From JBOEGW01 sp050633625 (GTDB taxonomy: Bacteria; Pseudomonadota; Alphaproteobacteria; Rhodobacterales; Rhodobacteraceae): a DNA stretch of 64,000 bases. The notes below the pieces were generated by a model, which worked only from the letters and a program-made list of their open reading frames with translations, was not told where the DNA came from and did no database searches. The position numbers were made by a program, and so were the translations under genes. The stretch lies in the NCBI GenBank assembly GCA_050633625.1, contig JBOEGW010000007.1, positions 1 to 64,000 on the forward strand, in the 5' to 3' direction. The first letter of the stretch is position 1. Every line of letters starts with the position of its first letter. Shown piece after piece: positions 17,593 through 25,901 of this stretch.

Positions 17593-18963
17593 ATGAGCAA
17601 TTGGACAAAATCTTCCTGGCGTCAAAAGCCACGGGTGCAAATGCCGGACTATACAGACGCCGCAGCACTCGCAGGTGTTGAGGCACAGCTCACAGCCTAT
17701 CCGCCACTTGTGTTTGCGGGCGAAGTGAGCCGACTGAAAAAGCAATTGGGAGCAGTGGCGCGCGGCGAAGGCTTTTTGTTGCAAGGGGGCGATTGCGCCG
17801 AGAGCTTCGCGGAGTTTTCTGCGGACAATATCCGCGACACCTTCAAAGTCATGCTGCAAATGGCGATGGTTTTGACGTTTGGGGCGAAAGTTCCGGTCGT
17901 CAAAGTCGGGCGTATGGCGGGGCAATTCGCTAAGCCACGGTCCGCAAGCACCGAAACGATTGATGGTGTCGAGTTGCCAAGCTACCGCGGCGATATCATC
18001 AATGACCTTGAGTTCACCCCGCAATCGCGCATCCCGAACCCGCAAAAAATGTTGCAGGCCTACACGCAATCGGCGGCATCGTTGAATTTGCTGCGCGCGT
18101 TTTCGACGGGTGGTTTTGCAGATGTAAACCGGGTCCATGCTTGGACGCTTGGCTTTACCGAAAGCGATGAAGCGGAAAAATACCGCGACATGGCAGCACG
18201 CATTCAAGACGCATTGGATTTCATGCGCGCGGCCGGGATGAATGGCGAAAATAATCCCGATTTGCAAACGGTGGATTTCTATACTTCTCATGAGGCGTTG
18301 TTGCTGGAATATGAAGAAGCGCTGACGCGCGTGGACAGCAGCTCAGGCGCCACGATTGCAGGGTCGGGCCATATGGTTTGGATCGGAGATCGCACCCGGC
18401 AACCAGACGGCGCCCATGTCGAATTCTGTTCGGGAATTGAAAATCCGATTGGGTTGAAATGTGGCCCAACCACAACTGCCGAAGACCTTAAGGTCTTGAT
18501 GAAAAAGCTAAACCCGACCAACGAGGAGGGGCGTTTGACCCTGATTGCGCGCTTTGGTGCGGGATCGGTCGGTGATCACCTGCCGCGCCTCGTTCAGGCC
18601 GTCAAAGAAGAAGGCGCGAATGTGCTTTGGTCATGTGATCCCATGCATGGGAATACCATCAAGTCGGCCACCGGCTACAAGACGCGTCCCTTTGACAGCG
18701 TGCTGCGCGAGGTTCAGGAATTCTTCGCGATTCACCGCGCGGAAGGCACGGTGCCCGGTGGTGTGCATTTTGAAATGACAGGGAAAGACGTGACGGAATG
18801 CACAGGCGGCATGCACGCGGTTTCGGATGAGGATCTGTCCGATCGCTATCACACAGCCTGTGATCCGCGTTTGAACGCCAGCCAAGCGCTTGAACTGGCG
18901 TTCTTGGTGTCTGAGGAGCTGTCGACCGGCAAGACCTCAGCCGCGCAGGCGGCCATCGCCTAA
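17593..18963 (+). CDS. Class II 3-deoxy-7-phosphoheptulonate synthase
   Basis: 456-residue plant-type (AroA-II) DAHP synthase, which condenses phosphoenolpyruvate and erythrose 4-phosphate as the first step of the shikimate pathway. Hallmarks are LLQGGDCAESF, KVGRMAGQFAKPRS, WIGDRTRQPDGAHVEFCSGI, WSCDPMHGNTI and GGVHFEMTGKDVTEC. The ATG at 17593 follows GGAGAAAGCT and gives the expected length; an upstream ATG at 17491 has no family support. A bidirectional terminator follows. In this group it usually supplies chorismate alone, without a class I enzyme nearby. Confidence 0.95.
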   Translation: MSNWTKSSWRQKPRVQMPDYTDAAALAGVEAQLTAYPPLVFAGEVSRLKKQLGAVARGEGFLLQGGDCAESFAEFSADNIRDTFKVMLQMAMVLTFGAKVPVVKVGRMAGQFAKPRSASTETIDGVELPSYRGDIINDLEFTPQSRIPNPQKMLQAYTQSAASLNLLRAFSTGGFADVNRVHAWTLGFTESDEAEKYRDMAARIQDALDFMRAAGMNGENNPDLQTVDFYTSHEALLLEYEEALTRVDSSSGATIAGSGHMVWIGDRTRQPDGAHVEFCSGIENPIGLKCGPTTTAEDLKVLMKKLNPTNEEGRLTLIARFGAGSVGDHLPRLVQAVKEEGANVLWSCDPMHGNTIKSATGYKTRPFDSVLREVQEFFAIHRAEGTVPGGVHFEMTGKDVTECTGGMHAVSDEDLSDRYHTACDPRLNASQALELAFLVSEELSTGKTSAAQAAIA

Positions 18964-18987
18964 CGCTTCGTTCCTTGCCTAAACAAG

Positions 18988-19023
18988 AAAAAGGCCCCGA
19001 TCGTTCTGATCAGGGCCTTTTTT
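18988..19023. terminator. Bidirectional rho-independent terminator
   Basis: Hairpin GGCCCCGATC/GATCAGGGCC (one mismatch), flanked by AAAAA on the left and TTTTTT on the right. It can serve both the DAHP synthase gene and the convergent PAS gene. Confidence 0.88.
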
Positions 19024-19066
19024 GATGCGAAGCGCGCAGGCTCAGTGGTGCGACTGAGCGGCGGGG

Positions 19067-19879
19067 CTATGCGTTGTCGGTGTCATGCACCAAGCGCAAA
19101 TGTGAGGTCTTCGCCTCCGCTTCGGCATCGGGGTTTTGTGCCTTATTTTTGGATTGGATCGCTTCCAGAATGGGGCGGGGGTCGACTTTGTTGGTGGAGG
19201 AGGTCTGTGCCGCCCCTGCCTCTGCCTCCGCTTCCGCATCACGCGCGGCGTTGCGTTTTTGGACCTCGGCGTTCATCTCCTCAAGCGCTGGATGATTGCG
19301 CCGGGGTGCCGCTTGGGTTGGCAGGCTGCCATCGTCCAAAATTGGCTTGATGTCGCTTGTCACGATGTTGAACCGGCGCGGGCCACGGCCAATTGTGCCT
19401 TTGGCTTGGATCGCGCCCAAAATACGGGTCGGGCGGCCTTCCTCGTCCTTGAGGGGCATCAAGATCATCTGCGCGTCGAGTTTGGGGCGGGTGAGGCCGC
19501 TGTCTGATTCCAGCGTCAGGCGCACAATCGCAGGGCTTTCCAGCACGCTTTCCAAAATTTGCTGCATCTGGCGGCGCGATTCTGGCAAGAACATCGCCGT
19601 GATCGGCATGCCGCGCACTTCCATCGACATCAGGTCATTCAAGTGCATCCCGCCCAGACGAATACGCGCAAGACCGGGGGCCACTTTTTCCAGAATAAAC
19701 GCGAATTCCAGCTCACCAGAGATACCGCGCGGATCCACTTCAGAACGCGCAGGCATCAGACGCCCGTTACGCAGCCCTTCCCAATAGCCTTCCACACGGC
19801 CCACGGCAGGAAAATGCGTCTCCGCACGGATCGGTGCAATGGAAATTACATTGCTTCCTTTGAGATACTCAATTTTCAT
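19067..19879 (-). CDS. PAS domain-containing protein (PAS_5 type)
   Basis: 270-residue cytoplasmic protein. Residues about 25-160 match the alphaproteobacterial PAS_5 pattern: WEGLRNGRLMPARSEVDPRGI, LGGMHLNDLMSMEVRGMPI and the LMPLKDEEGRPTRILG strand. The C-terminal 100 residues are low-complexity and rich in Ala, Glu and Asn, with no catalytic domain. PAS_5 proteins of this kind are common, uncharacterised singletons in Rhodobacterales; a sensory or scaffold role is an inference. The gene is convergent with the DAHP synthase gene, sharing the terminator between them. Confidence 0.85.
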   Translation of the reverse strand: MKIEYLKGSNVISIAPIRAETHFPAVGRVEGYWEGLRNGRLMPARSEVDPRGISGELEFAFILEKVAPGLARIRLGGMHLNDLMSMEVRGMPITAMFLPESRRQMQQILESVLESPAIVRLTLESDSGLTRPKLDAQMILMPLKDEEGRPTRILGAIQAKGTIGRGPRRFNIVTSDIKPILDDGSLPTQAAPRRNHPALEEMNAEVQKRNAARDAEAEAEAGAAQTSSTNKVDPRPILEAIQSKNKAQNPDAEAEAKTSHLRLVHDTDNA

Positions 19880-20036
19880 GTCGTGGTCCTCTTACTGCCG
19901 CGTTGCGCTTGTACGCGCCCCGGCTTTATTGCCCCGGTGGGTTGCGTCTGGTAACTGTTTGGCAACATGTCTTGCCGATGCCTTAATCTGCCACATTCTC
20001 GTCCCAATTGGGGCGAAAACTTAAGAAAAGGTTAAT

Positions 20037-20930
20037 ATGACTCACTCTATGACAGGTTTTTCCAATCTGGCTGGGGCCTTGGGCCCATGGCGCTGGACGT
20101 GGGATCTGCGCGCGGTGAATGCGAAGGGGTTGGATATCCGGTTGCGGGTGCCCGATTGGATCGAGGGATTGGAGCCATTTGTGCGCAAATCCATCGGGGA
20201 GCGAGTCGCGCGTGGCTCGGTGTCTTTGTCGCTGCGCATCACGCGAGAGACTGAGACGGACGGGCAGCTATCGGTGAACAGTGCGGCGCTGAGCGCATCG
20301 CTTGAGATACTCGGTGAGATACAAGCGGCGGCGGGCGCGCGAGGCTTACCTTTACGGGCGATGAGTGCCGCCGAGGTTGCGATGATGCGCGGCGTGCTGG
20401 ACACAAAACAATCAGAGGATGACACAGCGCCCCTTTTGGCGGCGCTCAAAGCGGAGCTGCCCACGCTCCTGAAAGCCTTTAATGACATGCGCACCCATGA
20501 GGGGGCGGCGATGCAGGCCGTGCTTGGCGCACAGCTTCAGGAGATCACAGCCCTTGTTGACGCCGCCAAAGGGACGCTGGAGGCCAGATCCATCGCCCAG
20601 TCCGATACGCTCAAAGGGGCGTTGCAGCGCGTTGTTGAGAATGTGGACGGTGCAGACCCGGATCGCGTGGCGCAGGAATTGGCCATGATCACCGTAAAGT
20701 CTGACGTGCGTGAGGAAATTGACCGCCTTGAGGCGCATGTGGATCAAGCGCAAAGCCTGTTGAATGCGCAAGAGCCAAGCGGGCGTAAGCTTGATTTCTT
20801 GATGCAGGAGTTCAACCGCGAGGCCAATACGCTTTGCGCCAAGGCAGGTTACAAACCCTTGACCGCGATTGGGCTAGATCTCAAGGCGGTGATCGACCAA
20901 ATGCGAGAGCAGGTTCAAAACATCGAATAG
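20037..20930 (+). CDS. yicC: YicC/YloC family endoribonuclease
   Basis: 297 residues. The N-terminal SMTGFSNL and WDLRAVNAKGLDIRLRVPD, and the C-terminal SDVREEIDRLEAHVDQ and GRKLDFLMQEFNREANTLCAK, are the two conserved YicC blocks. The family includes an endoribonuclease that promotes small-RNA turnover in E. coli. It starts at ATG 20037 after AAAAGG; a second in-frame ATG at 20049 is possible. It lies 15 bp upstream of gmk, a widely conserved pairing. Confidence 0.93.
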   Translation: MTHSMTGFSNLAGALGPWRWTWDLRAVNAKGLDIRLRVPDWIEGLEPFVRKSIGERVARGSVSLSLRITRETETDGQLSVNSAALSASLEILGEIQAAAGARGLPLRAMSAAEVAMMRGVLDTKQSEDDTAPLLAALKAELPTLLKAFNDMRTHEGAAMQAVLGAQLQEITALVDAAKGTLEARSIAQSDTLKGALQRVVENVDGADPDRVAQELAMITVKSDVREEIDRLEAHVDQAQSLLNAQEPSGRKLDFLMQEFNREANTLCAKAGYKPLTAIGLDLKAVIDQMREQVQNIE

Positions 20931-20945
20931 CGAGAAAGCAGCACC

Positions 20946-21587
20946 ATGAAACGGCGCGGATTACTTATCATTTTGTCGTCGCCCTCAGGGGCAGGGAAAT
21001 CGACACTGGCGAAGCGTTTGATGGCGTGGGACGACAGCCTGTCGTTTTCGGTCTCCGCCACCACCCGCGCGCCGCGCCCGGGTGAAGTGGATGGGGTGGA
21101 TTATCATTTCACCGATGAATCCAGCTTCAAAAGCGAGGTGGCCGATTCAAAAATGCTCGAACATGCGCATGTGTTTGGCAATTTTTATGGCTCTCCCGAA
21201 GGACCAGTCCGCGAGGCGATTGAGGCGGGGCGTGATGTTTTGTTTGATATTGATTGGCAAGGGGCGGAGCAGATTAAGCACTCCGCGCTGCGCGACCATG
21301 TGCTGTCGATTTTCGTCTTGCCGCCGTCCATCTCTGAGTTGCGCCGCCGATTGGTCGAGCGCGGGCAGGACGATGCGGAGGTGATCCAGCGGCGGATGCT
21401 CAAAAGCTGGGATGAGATTAGCCACTGGCATGGCTATGATTATGTTCTTGTGAACGACAATCTAGATCAGACCTTTGAGCGGCTGAAGACGATCGTTGAA
21501 GCTGAACGCCTGCGCCAGGCGCAACAGCCGGAGCTTATGCCGTTCATCCGCAAATTGCAGTCTGAGTTTGAGGAGGACGAAGGATGA
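20946..21587 (+). CDS. gmk: Guanylate kinase
   Basis: 213 residues. Phosphorylates GMP to GDP with ATP. The P-loop is SSPSGAGKST near residue 10; TTRAPRPGEVDGVDYHF is the GMP-binding segment, and RMLKSWDEISHWHGYDYVLVNDN the C-terminal family block. Second gene of a yicC-gmk-carbonic anhydrase set; its stop overlaps the next ATG by 4 bp. Together with gpt (22195) and guaB (57441) it supports guanine nucleotide supply. Confidence 0.97.
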   Translation: MKRRGLLIILSSPSGAGKSTLAKRLMAWDDSLSFSVSATTRAPRPGEVDGVDYHFTDESSFKSEVADSKMLEHAHVFGNFYGSPEGPVREAIEAGRDVLFDIDWQGAEQIKHSALRDHVLSIFVLPPSISELRRRLVERGQDDAEVIQRRMLKSWDEISHWHGYDYVLVNDNLDQTFERLKTIVEAERLRQAQQPELMPFIRKLQSEFEEDEG

Positions 21588-22105
21588 TTTACGAGCTTGA
21601 TGGGATCGCGCCGCAGATTGCACAGGATGCTTGGATCGCGCCCGATGCGAATGTGATTGGCAATGTTGTCATGGGGGCGAAAAGCTCTGTTTGGTTTGGC
21701 TGCACGATACGCGGCGACAATGATCCGATCGTGATTGGCGCGGGGAGCAATGTGCAAGAAGCCTGTGTGTTCCATACGGATCCCGGCTGCCCTTTGACTT
21801 TGGGTGAAAATGTAACGATCGGTCATAAGGCGATGTTGCATGGCTGTACTGTCGGGGATGGCTCGCTTGTGGGGATGGGCGCGACTGTGCTCAATGGCGC
21901 GGTCATTGGAAAAGGGTGCCTGATTGGGGCAGGGGCATTGATCACAGAAGGCAAGGTGATCCCGGATGGCTCATTGGTCATGGGGGCGCCGGGCAAGGTT
22001 GTGCGGGAGTTGGACGCGAAGGCGATGCAAGGCTTGCTGGCCTCGGCACAGCATTATCAAGACAACGCCGCGCGTTTTGCCAAGGGCCTCAAGCCTGTCG
22101 GCTGA
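21584..22105 (+). CDS. Gamma carbonic anhydrase family protein
   Basis: 173-residue left-handed beta-helix protein with hexapeptide repeats (IGNVVM, IGAGSN, IGHKAM, VGMGAT, IGKGCL). The three zinc-binding histidines expected for gamma carbonic anhydrases are present (His64 in FHTDPG, His81 and His86 in GHKAMLHG). It may hydrate CO2, but many YrdA/PaaY-type members have no measured activity. Translation is coupled to gmk (ATGA). A 40-bp dispersed repeat with a hairpin follows 9 bp after the stop and may act as terminator. Confidence 0.9.
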   Translation: MIYELDGIAPQIAQDAWIAPDANVIGNVVMGAKSSVWFGCTIRGDNDPIVIGAGSNVQEACVFHTDPGCPLTLGENVTIGHKAMLHGCTVGDGSLVGMGATVLNGAVIGKGCLIGAGALITEGKVIPDGSLVMGAPGKVVRELDAKAMQGLLASAQHYQDNAARFAKGLKPVG

Positions 22106-22114
22106 GGACATAAA

Positions 22115-22154
22115 GCAAGGCTGGGGGCGCTGCCCCCAGACCCCCGAGGTATTT
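22115..22154. repeat. Dispersed intergenic repeat, copy 2
   Basis: Identical over 40 bp to 7623-7662. Hairpin CTGGGGGC-GCT-GCCCCCAG at 22121-22139, tail GAGGTATTT followed by AAAAACCAAAGAAGAGG. It lies between convergent genes and may act as a bidirectional terminator. Confidence 0.8.
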
Positions 22155-22194
22155 AAAAACCAAAGAAGAGGCCCAAAGGCAGGAGGCGGGCGCG

Positions 22195-22701
22195 CTAGTC
22201 TTTGCCGCGGTAGGGTTCAACGTATTGGAGTGCCATGTCCCATGGGAAGAAGATCCAAGTGTCTTGGCTGACTTCTGTGATGTAGCTTTGGACCATCGGT
22301 TTGCCCATCGGTTTGGCGTAGACCGTGGCGAAATGGGCTTTGGGCAGCAAGTCGCGCACAACTTCGAGGGTTTTGCCAGTGTCGACAAGGTCATCGACCA
22401 CCAGAACGCCGGTGCCATCACCGAGTTTCTCCATGTCGGGCGCTTTGATGACAACAGGTTCGGATTGTTCTTGGTGATTGTAGCTTTTGACCGAGACCGT
22501 ATCGACTGTGCGAATGTCCAACTCGCGGCTGACGATCATTGCCGGGGCCATGCCGCCGCGTGTGATCGCCACAACAGCGCGCCAAGCGCCATCATCCGGG
22601 CCTTTGCCATCCAAACGCCAAGCTAATGCGCGGCTGTCCCGGTGGATTTGATCCCACGATACATGGAAGCCTTTTTCGTGCGGTAGCAGTTTTTCAACCA
22701 T
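22195..22701 (-). CDS. gpt: Xanthine-guanine phosphoribosyltransferase
   Basis: 168 residues. Salvages xanthine, guanine and possibly hypoxanthine to their monophosphates using PRPP. The PRPP-binding signature is VLVVDDLVDTGKTLEVV (about residues 92-108), preceded by AVVAITRGGMAPAMIVSREL; WIFFPWDM near the C-terminus is the base-binding segment typical of Gpt. The ATG shares one base with the fabI stop (TGATG), so the two are co-transcribed. The length is near E. coli Gpt. Confidence 0.93.
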   Translation of the reverse strand: MVEKLLPHEKGFHVSWDQIHRDSRALAWRLDGKGPDDGAWRAVVAITRGGMAPAMIVSRELDIRTVDTVSVKSYNHQEQSEPVVIKAPDMEKLGDGTGVLVVDDLVDTGKTLEVVRDLLPKAHFATVYAKPMGKPMVQSYITEVSQDTWIFFPWDMALQYVEPYRGKD

Positions 22702-23522
22702 CAGCTTTTTCGTCCCGATACTACGTCGATATCCGGTGCATCGACGGCTTTCATTCCGACAACGTGATAGCCGCTGTCGACGTGGTGGGTTTCGCCTGTG
22801 ACGCCCGAACCCAGATCAGACAGCAGGTAAAGCGCTGATTTGCCAACATCGTCAATCGTCACGTTGCGCCGCAGCGGGGAGTTGAGCTCATTCCATTTGA
22901 GAATGTAGCGAAAATCGCCAATCCCAGAGGCGGCCAGCGTTTTGATTGGTCCTGCGGAAATCGCATTGACGCGAATACGGTCTTTGCCGAAGTCCTCGGC
23001 CAAATAGCGCACAGAGGCTTCGAGTGCGGCCTTGGCCACGCCCATCACGTTATAATGTGGCATGACTTGTTCCGCGCCATAATAAGTCAGTGTCAACATC
23101 GAGCCACCCTCAGGCATCAATGTCGCTGCGCGTTTGGCGACGGCAGTGAAGGAATAGACCGAGACATCCATGGTCATCGCGAAATTGCTGCGCGAGGTTT
23201 CCGCGTAGCGTCCGCGCAATTCAGTCTTGTCGGAAAACCCAATCGCATGGACGATGAAATCAAGTTTCCCCCATTTGGCTTCCAACTCCGCAAAGAGCGC
23301 ATCCACGGAGGCGTCGTCTGTCACATCGCAATCCACCACGATTTGAGAGCCAACCTGCTCCGCCAGAGGGGCGACGCGTTTTTTCATCGTGTCGCCTTGG
23401 TAGGAAAACGCAAGCTCCGCCCCGGCAGCGGCACAGGCTTTCGCAATCCCCCAAGCAATCGACTTGTCGTTCGCAAGGCCCATAATCAGCCCGCGTTTTC
23501 CGTTCATCAAACCATTGGACAT
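22701..23522 (-). CDS. fabI: Enoyl-[acyl-carrier-protein] reductase (NADH)
   Basis: 273-residue short-chain dehydrogenase-type reductase completing each fatty-acid elongation cycle. The start MNGKRGLIMGLANDKSIAWG carries the FabI cofactor motif, and LTYYGAEQVMPHYNVMGVAK contains the active-site Tyr and Lys with FabI spacing. RVNAISAGPIKTLAASGIGDF is the substrate-loop region and the target site for triclosan in the family. Encoded upstream of and overlapping gpt; divergent from pdxH across a 216-bp spacer. Confidence 0.95.
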   Translation of the reverse strand: MSNGLMNGKRGLIMGLANDKSIAWGIAKACAAAGAELAFSYQGDTMKKRVAPLAEQVGSQIVVDCDVTDDASVDALFAELEAKWGKLDFIVHAIGFSDKTELRGRYAETSRSNFAMTMDVSVYSFTAVAKRAATLMPEGGSMLTLTYYGAEQVMPHYNVMGVAKAALEASVRYLAEDFGKDRIRVNAISAGPIKTLAASGIGDFRYILKWNELNSPLRRNVTIDDVGKSALYLLSDLGSGVTGETHHVDSGYHVVGMKAVDAPDIDVVSGRKS

Positions 23523-23738
23523 TCGCTGTTCCCCGTCCCGTCGTTCTGCGTTAACTCGGTTTAGGGGATTGCCGGGGGGGCTTCAAGCCTGCGCTTCACG
23601 TCTAGGCATGCATCAAGTCTTCGTGAGCTGTTGGGGCTGGTTGCCTTATAGGTGGGCCATTCGTGTGGAGCTGCTACTGTATGGATGCGGCTTGGATGCG
23701 GCAAAGGTTTGCGCGCATGGATCTTTCGGGAGGGGCAA

Positions 23739-24344
23739 ATGAGTGATCGGACTGGGATATTTGCAGGCGAGGATCCGTTTGCGATCCTGCGCCATTGGCT
23801 GCGCGAGGCCGAAGCGAGCGAGCCAAACGACCCAAACGCAATTGCCTTGGCCACGGTGGACGACACAGGCATGCCCAATGTGCGCATGGTGCTTTTGAAG
23901 GACATCGAGGATGCGGGATTTGTGTTTTACACGAATTACGGATCGGTCAAAGCGCAGGAATTAGAAGCCAATGGCAGCGCCGCTTTTGTGATACATTGGA
24001 AGAGTTTACGGCGGCAAGTTCGCGTGCGCGGGGTGATTGAGCGCGAGGACGGACCGGCGGCGGATGACTATTATAAGTCACGGTCCCTCAAATCGCGCCT
24101 TGGCGCTTGGGCCTCAAAGCAAAGCGCGCCATTGGAGTCGCGCGCGACCCTCTTGGCGGAGGTTGCAAAAGTCACAGCCCAGCACGCAACCGCGCCTTCG
24201 CGGCCTCCGTTTTGGGGTGGTTTCCGCATTCAACCAATCGAGATTGAATTCTGGGCCGATGGGCCGTTTCGCTTGCACGATCGGTTCAGATGGAGCCGGG
24301 AAACACTGGAAAGTCCTTGGAAAATAAAGCGTCTAAATCCGTGA
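23739..24344 (+). CDS. pdxH: Pyridoxamine 5'-phosphate oxidase
   Basis: 201 residues. FMN-dependent oxidation of pyridoxine or pyridoxamine phosphate to pyridoxal phosphate. Conserved segments are NAIALATVDDTGMPNVRMVLLK, GFVFYTNYGSVKAQEL, HWKSLRRQVRVRG and the C-terminal EIEFWADGPFRLHDRFRW...RLNP. The ATG at 23739 follows GGGAGGGGCAA and gives the family's length; the frame is open further upstream but without homology. Monocistronic as far as can be seen. Confidence 0.95.
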   Translation: MSDRTGIFAGEDPFAILRHWLREAEASEPNDPNAIALATVDDTGMPNVRMVLLKDIEDAGFVFYTNYGSVKAQELEANGSAAFVIHWKSLRRQVRVRGVIEREDGPAADDYYKSRSLKSRLGAWASKQSAPLESRATLLAEVAKVTAQHATAPSRPPFWGGFRIQPIEIEFWADGPFRLHDRFRWSRETLESPWKIKRLNP

Positions 24345-24458
24345 AAATTCGTGTAACATGAATTTACCTAGCCAAAAGTGCAGGTGAAACCTACTTGTCA
24401 TGTGGTAACTTCTCTATCACAACAGAGACTTGGGGATGCGGGCATTGAAGGTGTTCGA

Positions 24459-25016
24459 ATGATACAAGAAGATACGCAGCAGGATCGGGAAGTCCTGCGC
24501 GGACAAGTAAAATGGTTCGACCCGGCAAAAGGGTTCGGGTTTGTGGTTGCTGACTCTGGCGGCCCGGATATTTTGTTGCATGCGAATGTCTTGCGCAATT
24601 TCGGGCAGGGGTCTGTTGCGGACCGGGCCGGGATTGAGGTGTCGGTGCAGCAAACCGAGCGCGGGATGCAGGCCGTTGAGGTTTTGTCGATCACGCCACC
24701 GGTCACGGAAGAAGACGCCGTGCCTTTGATGGAGGAGGAGCTTGATATTTCGAGCGCCGACCCATTGGAGCCAGCGCGCGTGAAGTGGTTTGATAAGGGC
24801 AAAGGGTTTGGGTTCGCTAACGCCTTTGGCCGTCCTGAAGACATTTTCGTGCATGTTGAAGTGTTGCGCCGCTCTGGTTTGGCGGATTTGCAACCGGGCG
24901 AGGCGATTGGCCTGCGCGCCTCCATGGGAGAGCGGGGCCGCATGGCCGTGCTTGTGACCTCATGGGACGCGGCCATGGACCCGAACAGTGGCGCGGAAAC
25001 CGACCAACAATCGTGA
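24459..25016 (+). CDS. Double cold-shock domain protein
   Basis: 185 residues with two cold-shock domains, at about residues 14-80 (GQVKWFDPAKGFGFVV, DILLHANVL) and 110-175 (ARVKWFDKGKGFGFANAF, DIFVHVEVLRRSGL). RNP1-like KGFGF motifs are present in both, so it should bind single-stranded RNA or DNA. Two-domain cold-shock proteins are characteristic of alphaproteobacteria. The ATG at 24459 follows GAAGGTG. Its stop overlaps the GTG start of the DUF192 gene by 4 bp, so the two are translated together. Confidence 0.92.
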   Translation: MIQEDTQQDREVLRGQVKWFDPAKGFGFVVADSGGPDILLHANVLRNFGQGSVADRAGIEVSVQQTERGMQAVEVLSITPPVTEEDAVPLMEEELDISSADPLEPARVKWFDKGKGFGFANAFGRPEDIFVHVEVLRRSGLADLQPGEAIGLRASMGERGRMAVLVTSWDAAMDPNSGAETDQQS

Positions 25017-25507
25017 TCGGGCGCGGCCTCAAAGCAATCGCCTTTTGGGCCTTTGCGGTTCTGAGTTTACCCGATTATGCGCAGGCCGAAACGGCCTGTG
25101 CCCTTGATCGCCTTACGATCAAAGACGACAGCGCGCAGGTGGCCTTCACAATTGAGCTTGCCGATACGGCGCCCGCGCGCGCCAGAGGCTTGATGCACCG
25201 CAAAAGCCTTGCCGCTTCGCAAGCCATGCTGTTTGTCTATGAGCGTCCCGGCGCGCCTGCGTTTTGGATGCGCAACACGCTGATTCCCCTCGATATGCTG
25301 TTCATCACCCCGCGTGGGCGCGTGCAGCACATTCATGAAAACGCGATCCCCCATGACGAAACCCCGATTCAGGGGGGGAATGGGGTGCTTGCTGTGCTCG
25401 AAATCCGGGGTGGCCTCGCCAAAACCCTAAAACTGGCCCCCGGAGACATCGTGCAACACCCTGCTTTTGCTGACTACGCGCCCCTTTGGCCCTGCGCGGC
25501 GCAATAA
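25013..25507 (+). CDS. DUF192 family exported protein
   Basis: 164 residues with a signal-peptide-like start (AIAFWAFAVLSLPDYAQAE), then the DUF192 core ARARGLMHRKSLAASQAMLFVY, FWMRNTLIPLDMLFI and VLAVLEIRGGLAKTLKLAPGD. The function is unknown; the family is a small beta-barrel, usually periplasmic in bacteria. I chose GTG at 25013, overlapping the cold-shock gene's TGA, because it places the signal peptide at the N-terminus; an ATG at 24962 is inside the upstream gene. The pairing with the cold-shock protein is common in this bacterial group. Confidence 0.88.
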   Translation: MIGRGLKAIAFWAFAVLSLPDYAQAETACALDRLTIKDDSAQVAFTIELADTAPARARGLMHRKSLAASQAMLFVYERPGAPAFWMRNTLIPLDMLFITPRGRVQHIHENAIPHDETPIQGGNGVLAVLEIRGGLAKTLKLAPGDIVQHPAFADYAPLWPCAAQ

Positions 25508-25580
25508 TTTTCAATTTCCTAAAAAACCATGTCATTCAGGGCTTCCATTCGCCGCGCAGCTTATGTATTCACCCCTCAGT

Positions 25581-25657
25581 CGGGGTGTGGCGCAGCCTGG
25601 TAGCGCGTCTGTTTTGGGTACAGAAGGTCGTGAGTTCGAATCTCGCCTCCCCGACCA
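25581..25657 (+). tRNA. tRNA-Pro (anticodon UGG)
   Basis: Folds as a standard cloverleaf: acceptor CGGGGTG/CTCCCCG, D-arm with AGCCTGGTAGC, anticodon stem TCTGT/ACAGA with loop TTTGGGT (anticodon TGG), T-arm GTGAG-TTCGAAT-CTCGC, discriminator A and encoded CCA. There is a T-T mismatch in the acceptor stem (pair 6-67). It reads all or most Pro codons. Confidence 0.96.
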
Positions 25658-25692
25658 CTTTCTCTCATGGTGATATTGTCGCGCAGTAAGAT

Positions 25693-25756
25693 CTGCCACA
25701 GGGATGTCCTGCCACAGGGATGTCCTGCCACAGGAATGTCCTGCCACAGAGATGTC
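25693..25756. repeat. Four 16-bp tandem repeats downstream of tRNA-Pro
   Basis: Unit CTGCCACAGGGATGTC at 25693, 25709, 25725 and 25741; units 1 and 2 are identical, and units 3 and 4 each differ by one base. They begin 36 bp after the tRNA. No gene in the 244-bp spacer 25658-25901. Confidence 0.9.
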
Positions 25757-25901
25757 CTTTCAGTGTCGCGTCCTTTCCTTGCGCAGGAACATGACGGGAC
25801 CAAAGCTCAAGCGAAACGGGGTCCAGTGATTGGGATCACGCGGGCTTGGTCGCATGAGGGGATCCACCCGCGGCCCAAGGCGGCGGATGGAGGGGCTTGG
25901 C

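Noticed and set aside
20021..20035. CtrA site TTAA-N7-TTAA before yicC
   Set aside because: Overlaps the yicC ribosome-binding region and lacks the final C of the full motif; probably chance.
25693..25756. CRISPR array
   Set aside because: Units are 16 bp and directly adjacent without spacers, and no cas genes are present.
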